The notes under the pieces are model-generated. The model made no database searches and had not been told where the DNA came from. It saw nothing but the letters and a program-made list of their open reading frames with translations. Positions 1 through 6,131 of a DNA stretch of 10,357 nucleotides are shown in pieces. Positions within the stretch are counted from its first letter, which is position 1; each line of letters begins with the position of its first letter. Source of the DNA: a bacterium (GTDB lineage Bacteria; UBP15; UBA6099); the NCBI GenBank assembly GCA_029564595.1, contig JAKQPS010000122.1, forward strand, positions 1-10,357, given 5' to 3'. The position numbers were made by a program, and so were the translations under genes.

Positions 1-1091
1 GCTGTGCCAGCGCTGAGACATGTGTCTATCGTCAACGCATTGTCGTCATCGCAATCTGAGTTATTCAAACATGCAATCGTTGTATGCGAGCAAGCGGCTT
101 CAACAGTTCCGGCGGCTACACATTCGTCAATTGTGTATGCATCATCATCATCGCAGTCAGCGTCTGTGTTGCAGGCTGCAGCTATATTCTCGCACGCCGA
201 TTGCGGCGTGCCCGGATTCAAACATACATCTATCGTTAACGGATCCCAATCATTGCAATCAGCGTCAGTGTTGCAGGCTACCGCCGTGTTCTCGCACACC
301 GACTGCGGCGTTCCCGGATTCAAACACACATCTATCGTCAGAGGAATCCAGTCATTGCAATCCGCGTCAGTGTTGCAGGCTACCGCCGTGTTCTCACACA
401 CCGATTGCGGCGTGCCCGGATTCAAACACACATCTATCGTCAGCGGAATCCAGTCATTGCAATCCGCGTCAGTGTTGCACTCAACCTCCGTGTTCTCACA
501 CGCCGATTGTGCCGTGCCCGGATTCAAACATACATCTATCGTTAAAGGGTCCCAATCATTGCAGTCTGCGTCTGTGTTGCATTCAACCGCCGTGTTCTCA
601 CACACCGATTGCGGCGTGCCGGGATTCAGACACACATCTATCGTTAACGGATCCCAGTCATTGCAGTCCGCGTCTGTGTTGCATGCTACCTCTGTGTTCT
701 CGCACACCGATTGCGGCGTGCCCGGATTCAGACATACATCTATCGTTAAAGGGTCCCTGTCATTGCAGTCTGCGTTTGTGTTGCACTCAATCGCCGTGTT
801 CTCGCACACCGACTGCGGCGTTTCGGGATTCAGACATACATCTATCGTTAAAGGGTCCCAGTCATTGCAGTCTGCGTTTGTGTTGCACTCAACCGCCGTG
901 TTCTCGCACGCCGATTGCGGCGTGCCGGGATTCAAACACACGTCTATCGTCAGCGGAATCCAGTCATTGCAATCCGCGTCATTGATACATTCAATTCCGT
1001 TATGGACGCAGACAGCCCCCGCCGTTCCGGGGTTCAGGCAAACATCCTCCGTGCGGACATCCGCGTCGTCGCAATCTGCGTCGCTCGAACA
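1..1091 (-). repeat. Array of at least eleven 102-bp (34-residue) Cys/Asp-rich coding repeats
   Basis: The first Cys codon of successive units ends at plus-strand positions 1091, 989, 887, 785, 683, 581, 479, 377, 275, 173 and 71. The period is exactly 102 bp with no slippage; the last unit is cut by the window edge. The consensus unit has Cys at 1, 7, 18 and 28, reads CNTDADCNDWDPLTIDVC at its start, and then NPGTPQSVCENTAVE. The acidic cluster (Asp 4, 6, 9, 11, 16) could bind calcium and the Cys could form disulfides; both are inference. The middle units (about 173-989) are nearly identical in DNA, while the outer units (1091, 71) have diverged, as expected if the array grows by unequal crossing-over in the middle. 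Confidence 0.93.
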
Positions 1092-2606
1092 TTCAGGAAT
1101 CACATAGTTTATGGTCAATGAAGTGATGGCGGAGTGTCCGGCAACATCCTGCGCGGACACCACAAACGCGTTCAATCCTTCGTCCAGAGTCGCGCCCGCA
1201 AATGTCCATGTCCCGCCCAAAAGCGTCGCCGCCTCTCCGTTAACCTCAACGGCGGAAACACCGCTTACTGCGTCAGACGCCGAACCAGAAATAGTTATCA
1301 CGGGCGCGACCACCACTTGCCCGTCCGCGTGACTTGTCACGCTCACAACAGGCGGCGCAGTGTCCAGTGTAAACGAAACGCTCTTTTGCACAGCCGCATT
1401 ATTACTTGTGTCCTTGCAATCTACTGTCGCTGAATGTGTTCCGTCGGCGGGCGACAGCGGACATATCACAGAGAACGGAGTGACTGCACATCCTGCGGTC
1501 ACATCCGTCCCGTTCAGTTTCACGACTACTGTCGCTGTGGCGACCGCCTCGTCGTCTTCAAGCTCGGCGCTCAACACAACAGGCGCCGCGTCGAGCAGCG
1601 CCCCGGCTGTCGGCTCCTCAATCGTTATCACCGGCTTGCTTGTGTCCGGCGCGTCGAAATTAATGATTAGTATATAGTTAGCAACATGACCCGCCGCGTC
1701 TTCAGCCGTCACCGCTATGGCGTTCGCTCCCTCGTCCAGCGACACGCCCGGCATCGTCCACGTTCCGCCTGAAATCGTAGCCGCCTCTCCGTTCACTTCG
1801 ACCGACGCCACGCCGCTCGTCGCATCGCTCGCAGTTCCTGAAACAGTTATCGTGGGAGTTGTCACAACCTGACCATTTTCATGGCTAGTGACAGCCAGCG
1901 CAGGCGGCGTCGTATCAACAACGAAACTAACGCTCGCGCGCGGCGCGACGTTTCCGCTTGTGTCCGCGCAATCAATCGTCGCCGTATGCGCTCCGTCAGC
2001 CGGAGAAAGCGAACAGAATACCGACAAAGCGGACACATCGCACTGAGCGGTTATTTCCGCGCCGTCCAGCTTAACAACCACCGTATCAAGATCAACAGCC
2101 ACATCGTCAATTAGCGACGCTGACAAAACCACTGAAGCAACGGAAAACAACTCTCCAACGTCAGGGGATATAACGTCGATTTCAGGAGGGTCATCGTCGC
2201 TTGAAGAATTATCAACAGTAACATTTATAGAAGTCGCTGAAAAATGACCCGAAGGCGGAGCCGCTGTATAAGCTCTTACGACGATTTCGACAGGGCCGTC
2301 TGAATATCCGTTTGTGTTGAAGAAAAATGAGTAACTGCCCTCGCGGTCATGAATGCGAACGCGTTCCACCTCCGCGCCCGCCGCATACAGTATCAAAGTG
2401 TGCATATTGCCCGCGTCAACGCCGTAATCACATGAAACGGGAATAATGCCAGACACGACTTCGCCCGCTTCCGGCGATTCAATCGATATCCACGGGACGT
2501 GCCATGCCAGAAGCTTGCCCGCTGCCAGAAACATCCCGGCAAGAACAAACGCTCCGACAACGACAACCAGCAATCTCAGAGCCACACGACCTTTTTGTCT
2601 ATTCAT
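1..2606 (-). CDS. Large exported repeat protein, N-terminal 868 residues (partial, runs off left edge)
   Basis: The minus-strand frame from the ATG at 2606-2604 stays open to the window edge, so the C-terminus is missing. GGAGAG sits 6 bases before the ATG. Residues 1-8 are polar and basic (MNRQKGRV), and about 9-33 form one hydrophobic stretch: a signal peptide or uncleaved membrane anchor with no clear lipobox. Residues about 40-133 look like a beta-sandwich domain. Residues about 140-505 are two copies of a two-domain Ig-like module; the second half of each carries VTSHxxGQVV and ends in AxDxAGH, like the bacterial Ig-like domains found in surface proteins and some glycosidases. From residue 506 onward come 34-residue repeats with four Cys and many Asp. 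I infer a cell-surface or secreted structural or adhesive protein; no enzymatic motif is visible. Repeats with this Cys/Asp pattern are familiar from large myxobacterial-type surface proteins. Its exact role is unknown. Confidence 0.88.
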   Translation of the reverse strand, partial: MNRQKGRVALRLLVVVVGAFVLAGMFLAAGKLLAWHVPWISIESPEAGEVVSGIIPVSCDYGVDAGNMHTLILYAAGAEVERVRIHDREGSYSFFFNTNGYSDGPVEIVVRAYTAAPPSGHFSATSINVTVDNSSSDDDPPEIDVISPDVGELFSVASVVLSASLIDDVAVDLDTVVVKLDGAEITAQCDVSALSVFCSLSPADGAHTATIDCADTSGNVAPRASVSFVVDTTPPALAVTSHENGQVVTTPTITVSGTASDATSGVASVEVNGEAATISGGTWTMPGVSLDEGANAIAVTAEDAAGHVANYILIINFDAPDTSKPVITIEEPTAGALLDAAPVVLSAELEDDEAVATATVVVKLNGTDVTAGCAVTPFSVICPLSPADGTHSATVDCKDTSNNAAVQKSVSFTLDTAPPVVSVTSHADGQVVVAPVITISGSASDAVSGVSAVEVNGEAATLLGGTWTFAGATLDEGLNAFVVSAQDVAGHSAITSLTINYVIPECSSDADCDDADVRTEDVCLNPGTAGAVCVHNGIECINDADCNDWIPLTIDVCLNPGTPQSACENTAVECNTNADCNDWDPLTIDVCLNPETPQSVCENTAIECNTNADCNDRDPLTIDVCLNPGTPQSVCENTEVACNTDADCNDWDPLTIDVCLNPGTPQSVCENTAVECNTDADCNDWDPLTIDVCLNPGTAQSACENTEVECNTDADCNDWIPLTIDVCLNPGTPQSVCENTAVACNTDADCNDWIPLTIDVCLNPGTPQSVCENTAVACNTDADCNDWDPLTIDVCLNPGTPQSACENIAAACNTDADCDDDDAYTIDECVAAGTVEAACSHTTIACLNNSDCDDDNALTIDTCLSAGT
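1092..2189 (-). repeat. Tandem duplication of a two-domain Ig-like module, period 552 bp
   Basis: Module 1 (about 1638-2189, residues 140-323) and module 2 (about 1092-1637, residues 324-505) align along their length. Shared landmarks are VVVKLxGxxxTAxC, SPADGxHxATxDC, VTSHxxGQVV, VEVNGEAAT and GGTWT. A 14-base identical stretch at 1228-1241 and 1780-1793 gives the 552-bp (184-residue) period. The first half of each module has a Cys pair within SxFCxLSPADG or SxICPLSPADG plus one Cys before it. The modules are clearly diverged, so this duplication is older than the Cys-repeat expansion. Confidence 0.85.
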
Positions 2607-2769
2607 GGAACTCTCCAATTATATTAAACGACGCAAATATACCCATAACGCGCCTACACATGCCCGATTTACATTCGAGACATCTCGCAACGACGCGTCA
2701 CGAGAAACACCACATATTTACCGACCTTATGTTGTTGCTTATTCGCCTACATTCTTTGATTGCTCGCCG

Positions 2770-2799
2770 ATTTTATCATCCCCAGTTGTCCCATGTCAA
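2770..2799 (-). promoter_or_regulatory. Candidate sigma-70-type promoter for the surface protein gene
   Basis: On the minus strand a perfect TTGACA (plus 2794-2799) is followed after 18 bases by TAAAAT (plus 2770-2775). Transcription would start near 2763, giving a leader of about 155 bases before the ATG at 2606. The leader contains a short dyad (CGAGA and TCTCG, 2676-2687) and the 8-base palindrome GACGCGTC (2692-2699), neither long enough to call a riboswitch or attenuator. Confidence 0.5.
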
Positions 2800-3030
2800 C
2801 CATTATTTATTTATTGCTATCATGTTAATGTCGCGCAGCAACTAATTGCATCTTTACGCTAGCATATCCTTATTATTGATGTTGTTTGAGAATATACTCA
2901 CCCTACTGCAATCGATATTAGTTATTTTGTCACAGTCCTTGTATAAGCTATTCAAGGAAAGCTGGAAAACAAATCGTTCTAGCCGAATAACGACATTGTC
3001 GAGGCTGAACGTTTTTGACACTGCGGAGGT

Positions 3031-3109
3031 TTCATGAATATTGAGGATGCACATTTCTTGTGCAGATGTCAGCAACAATTCATGAATGCATACGACAACC
3101 AATTGTTGC
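3031..3109. promoter_or_regulatory. Cluster of dyad elements upstream of the cas promoter (possible operator)
   Basis: The palindrome TTCATGAA occurs twice, at 3031-3038 and 3079-3086, exactly 48 bases apart; the second copy extends to ATTCATGAAT (3078-3087). Between them is a stem of TGCACA (3048-3053) and TGTGCA (3059-3064) with a 5-base loop. A perfect 9-base inverted repeat, GCAACAATT (3072-3080) and AATTGTTGC (3101-3109), encloses 20 bases. All lie 34 to 112 bases upstream of the candidate -35 at 3143. They could be binding sites for a dimeric regulator; this is inference, as no regulator gene is in the window. Confidence 0.35.
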
Positions 3110-3171
3110 CGTTAAGACCTCGCGCGTATTTCTATATCTGTATTGCACAAATGCTTAAGAATTTAATATAA
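3034..3171 (+). CDS. Doubtful small ORF, 45 residues, just upstream of cas6
   Basis: An ATG at 3034 is preceded by GGAGG (3025-3029) with a 4-base spacer, and the frame runs to a TAA at 3169-3171. The product begins MNIEDAHFLCRCQQQF and ends in AQMLKNLI; it has three Cys and no domain that I recognise. Its ATG overlaps, as ATGA, the stop of another weak frame (TTG at 2846 or ATG at 2879, to 3037) that encodes a hydrophobic stretch followed by a basic, Ser/Arg-rich tail; that frame has no Shine-Dalgarno. The candidate cas6 promoter lies over the last codons. An AT-rich frame of this length is common by chance, so the only real support is the ribosome site and the ATGA overlap. Confidence 0.25.
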   Translation: MNIEDAHFLCRCQQQFMNAYDNQLLPLRPRAYFYICIAQMLKNLI

Positions 3172-3172
3172 T
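3143..3172 (+). promoter_or_regulatory. Candidate sigma-70-type promoter for the cas operon
   Basis: TTGCAC (3143-3148) and a perfect TATAAT (3167-3172) are separated by 18 bases. Transcription would start near 3179, giving a leader of roughly 60 bases before the cas6 ATG at 3238. This is the best-matching promoter between the two divergent genes on the plus strand. Because all downstream cas genes overlap or nearly touch, it would serve the whole operon. Confidence 0.55.
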
Positions 3173-3237
3173 TGGGCGGTCACAAGTTGCAAATAAACTA
3201 GATATTCAACAATAAGCGAATCATTTGGAGGTTATGC

Positions 3238-3873
3238 ATGCCCACTATCGACGTTTCATTCAGGATTGATGGCGAAAAAATGCCTGCGGACCATGGGTAC
3301 CAGACGCTTTCCGCCATATCGCGTCTAGTTCCTAGCATTCACAGCGATTCAACGTGTGGGATATTTCCTGTTAACGGCGTCAACATTGGAAACAGGTTTA
3401 TTTTGTTAAACGAAAGAAGTCGTCTTGTTTTTAGGCTCAGCCACGAAAAGCTTCCCGAGTTGCTGAAGCTCGCCGGAAAAAAGATTCTCATAAGTGAATG
3501 CCAGCTTCGTATCGGCATTCCTGAAGTATTCGCGTTGAAGCCGTCTTCTCATTTAAAAAGCAGACTCGTCACAATAAAAGGATTCATGGAGCCGGAACCA
3601 TTTCTGGAAGCTGCCGTCCGGCAGTTGTCTGAGATGGGAATTAACGGAAAGCCGGCGCTTGCGCTCAGAGCTTCCCAAAGAAGCGCCTCTGCAGAAACTT
3701 CCTGTCAATATATAAGGCGCACCCTGCGCGTTAAAGACAAAGAGATAGTCGGATATGCCATGATCGTCGAAAGCCTCACCGCCGAAGAATCCATCCTGCT
3801 CCAAGAAAAAGGAATCGGCGGCCGCCGCCGGATGGGCTGCGGACTGTTCGTCCCCTATAAGAGGAAACAATAG
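3238..3873 (+). CDS. cas6: Cas6 crRNA-processing endoribonuclease, MYXAN (Cmx6) type
   Basis: Cas6 cuts the CRISPR precursor transcript within each repeat to release crRNA guides, usually staying bound to the 3' handle. The 211-residue product has the Gly-rich loop near the C-terminus, GIGGRRRMGCGLF (192-204), that marks Cas6 RNA-binding proteins. It also has an N-terminal region with HGYQTLSAISRLVP and a second His at 35, and the SRLVTIKGFMEPEPF segment (108-122). This pattern matches the MYXAN Cas6 family and its length is normal. His19 and His35 are candidate catalytic residues; I cannot decide between them. The start is well set: GGAGG (3227-3231) lies 6 bases before the ATG at 3238, while an ATG at 3234 is out of frame. 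It is the first gene of the operon, and its stop TAG shares one base with the GTG of cas3. Confidence 0.92.
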   Translation: MPTIDVSFRIDGEKMPADHGYQTLSAISRLVPSIHSDSTCGIFPVNGVNIGNRFILLNERSRLVFRLSHEKLPELLKLAGKKILISECQLRIGIPEVFALKPSSHLKSRLVTIKGFMEPEPFLEAAVRQLSEMGINGKPALALRASQRSASAETSCQYIRRTLRVKDKEIVGYAMIVESLTAEESILLQEKGIGGRRRMGCGLFVPYKRKQ

Positions 3874-6131
3874 TGAATTTTGACAGAATGCTCGCAAAAA
3901 GCGCAGTAGATACTGCGACAAATGAATCGTCGCTTCTTCAGAATCATCTTGAGGCAGTGACAATTGCAGGTAACAGTATTGTTAGAACAGCCGGGCATAG
4001 AATACTAGAGAACTTATCTTTAGACGTCAACGATTGGATGAAGCGGCTTGAAGTTGCCATCAAGCTCTCTTGCAGAATTCACGATATTGGAAAAGCCAAC
4101 GAATCATTTCAAGCGATGGTTCGAGGGAAAGGTCAAAGCGGACAACAGCCAGTGCGGCATGAGCTTGTTTCATGTTATCTTATTATGAACAATGATGTAG
4201 TCGTCGAATGGCTGAACAATAATCTTTCAGACTTGTTTGTCGAAGATCAAGAGCACATTTGGAATGTGATATTCAGCGCTGTCGCAGGACATCACACAAA
4301 AATGGATTATCCATGGGAGAAAGCCGCTCCCGCTCTTAAACATGGCGGCTTTGGTTTGTCTCTCAAGATACACACATCTCATCCGGATTTTCTTTCTATA
4401 TTTTCAGCGACCGACAAATTCGCTGCGGCCACAGAATTATCTTTGGTCGACAGCAGTGAAAATTCAATATTTGATTGGCAAAACGTATTTGCTTTAAAAA
4501 ACAGGAAATGGAAACAGTTTCTATCTGAGCATCCTGACTGGAGAAGGTTTGCCGCAGCCGCAAAAGCGCTTTTGATGGCCGCAGACGCAGCAGGCAGTTC
4601 CATGTTGCCCGCGAATATTCCAATATCGAAGTGGATTGAGAACGCTCTTGCAGATTGTCTGCTGGCTGACGACCTTCAACAAGTGATAGATGAACGTCTT
4701 GGCGGAATGACTCCGAGACCATTTCAGATCAATGTCGGCGACTCGAAAGCGAAAGTCACTCTCGTAGAAGCGGGTTGCGGTTCAGGAAAAACCATCGGCG
4801 CATACATATGGGCTAAGAGGCACGCGGCAGGAAAGAAGCTTTTTTTCTGTTATCCGACAACCGGAACCGCCACAGAAGGATATCTTGGATATATAGCCCA
4901 ATCGCCGATTGAAGCGGAGCTTATTCACTCGCGGTCCGTTGTAGATCTCGAAGATTTTGCGCAATCTGGAGAAGAAGACTATTTTGAGAAGCCGGTCCGC
5001 ATCGAATCTCTAAAAGCTTGGGACGCTCGCATTGTTATATGCACTATTGATACGGTTTTGTCTCTTGTGAGAAATAATCATCGCGGTCTCTACAGTTCGC
5101 CGGCGCTTCTTTCCTCAGCATTCGTTTTTGATGAAGTCCATTCGCTCGACTATAGAATGTTCGAAGCGTTGGCATCATTCATGAAAGCCCTGCCGAATGC
5201 TTCCTTTCTTTTAATGTCAGCTTCAATCGTGTCTGCGCAAAAACAGCTTATTGAAGCTAGCTTTCCTGACATTGCCATGATATCCGCCCCTGCCGATATT
5301 GAGTCGCTCCCACGATACACAATAGAAAACAAAATCGATCCGGACGCAGCTTTCAACATAGCGGTTGAATATGTAAGAGCTGGAAAAAAAGTCCTTCGTG
5401 TGGCAAACACGGTTGCAGAAGCTCAACGATGGTATGACATGTCCGCGATGAACACGCTAAGAACAATCGTGTATCACAGTCGTTTTAAATACATAGACAG
5501 AAAAAGACAGCATCGAAGCATGATGGAAACCTTTGAAGACGAATCAGGAGTTCTGGCAATAGCGACACAAGTGGCGGAGATGTCTCTTGACTTAGACGCC
5601 GATTTACTCATTACCGATATTGCACCGGCATCGGCGCTCATTCAAAGGCTAGGCCGTCTTAATCGCAGAATAACTCCAGATGCGCCGGGTTCGCCTCGCA
5701 TTGCTGTTGTTTTGCCTGTTGAGAAAGCGGCGCCTTATCAGAACGAAGAATTAGAAGCCGCTCAAGATTGGATATCACGTTTGATTTCTCTTGATCGCGC
5801 TGTTTCGCAGTCTGACCTATCTGTTGCGTTGACGGAGATCGCCGCTCAATCCGAGCCTGTAGATTCATTTCGAACAGAAAATGTTGAGTGGTTGGATTCA
5901 GCATATTTTTCTTTTCCCGGCAACGTCAGGTCTACGGGCATATCTGTTCCTGTCATCATGGAAGAAGATATCCCTGTTTGTCGCAATTCTCGTATCGAAC
6001 TTGAAAAACATACCATTCCTATGAATTACACATCGTTTATGGACAAATGGAATGTTTATAAAAACCGATGGATAGCCCCGAGCGGAGCCATCGAATACAA
6101 CCCGGAAAGGGGAGCAAAATGGCGCAAATAA
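3873..6131 (+). CDS. cas3: Cas3 HD nuclease-helicase
   Basis: Cas3 is recruited by the crRNA-guided complex and unwinds and degrades target DNA. The 752-residue product holds both parts in one chain. The N-terminal HD nuclease shows His25, His70-Asp71 (CRIHDIGK), His96 and His140-His141 (AGHH), with Asp238 a likely further ligand. The superfamily 2 helicase shows Walker A GCGSGKT (301-307), the DEVH box (420-423), motif III SAS (449-451), the segment TQVAEMSLDLDAD (565-577) and motif VI QRLGRLNRR (591-599). All key residues are present, so it should be active. The start is GTG at 3873, in the TAGTG junction with cas6, with GAGG upstream inside cas6, so translation is probably coupled. The stop overlaps the cas8a1 start by 13 bases. 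Length and domain order are usual for Cas3. Confidence 0.96.
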   Translation: MNFDRMLAKSAVDTATNESSLLQNHLEAVTIAGNSIVRTAGHRILENLSLDVNDWMKRLEVAIKLSCRIHDIGKANESFQAMVRGKGQSGQQPVRHELVSCYLIMNNDVVVEWLNNNLSDLFVEDQEHIWNVIFSAVAGHHTKMDYPWEKAAPALKHGGFGLSLKIHTSHPDFLSIFSATDKFAAATELSLVDSSENSIFDWQNVFALKNRKWKQFLSEHPDWRRFAAAAKALLMAADAAGSSMLPANIPISKWIENALADCLLADDLQQVIDERLGGMTPRPFQINVGDSKAKVTLVEAGCGSGKTIGAYIWAKRHAAGKKLFFCYPTTGTATEGYLGYIAQSPIEAELIHSRSVVDLEDFAQSGEEDYFEKPVRIESLKAWDARIVICTIDTVLSLVRNNHRGLYSSPALLSSAFVFDEVHSLDYRMFEALASFMKALPNASFLLMSASIVSAQKQLIEASFPDIAMISAPADIESLPRYTIENKIDPDAAFNIAVEYVRAGKKVLRVANTVAEAQRWYDMSAMNTLRTIVYHSRFKYIDRKRQHRSMMETFEDESGVLAIATQVAEMSLDLDADLLITDIAPASALIQRLGRLNRRITPDAPGSPRIAVVLPVEKAAPYQNEELEAAQDWISRLISLDRAVSQSDLSVALTEIAAQSEPVDSFRTENVEWLDSAYFSFPGNVRSTGISVPVIMEEDIPVCRNSRIELEKHTIPMNYTSFMDKWNVYKNRWIAPSGAIEYNPERGAKWRK

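Larger units (their letters stand above)
2607..3237. other. Divergent intergenic region between the surface protein and the cas operon
   Basis: This AT-rich stretch of 631 bases separates two divergent transcription units. It contains a candidate promoter for each direction, several short palindromes between 3031 and 3109, and small open frames with weak or moderate start signals. I see no tRNA, insertion sequence, transposon end, CRISPR repeat or rho-independent terminator in it. Two divergent genes need no terminator here. Confidence 0.8.

Noticed and set aside
1-1091. Tandem 102-bp repeats as a possible CRISPR array
   Set aside because: Units are contiguous and coding with no unique spacers between short direct repeats, and variation is codon-like across the whole unit.
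4-1107. Plus-strand open frame of 367 codons with regular repeats
   Set aside because: It is the antisense shadow of the Cys-repeat array. The minus strand has signal segment, ribosome site and a proper Cys/Asp repeat, and the plus-strand frame has neither ribosome site nor sensible product. The 20-985 frame is rejected for the same reason.
2446-2862. Plus-strand frames at 2446-2862 and 2504-2845
   Set aside because: They cross the start of the minus-strand surface protein and its promoter, lack a ribosome site and give products of unconvincing composition.
2854-3102. Minus-strand frame of 82 codons in the intergenic region
   Set aside because: It starts at a TTG without a Shine-Dalgarno, and nothing in the product is recognisable.
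3553-3963. Minus-strand frame of 136 codons antisense to cas6 and cas3
   Set aside because: It covers the well-supported Cas6 Gly-rich loop coding region and the cas3 start on the opposite strand and has no recognisable product.
6068-6118. Upstream ATG that would lengthen Cas8a1 by 17 residues
   Set aside because: The GGGGAG site lies just before the ATG at 6119, and the added residues are outside the family signature; they are read from the cas3 3' end.
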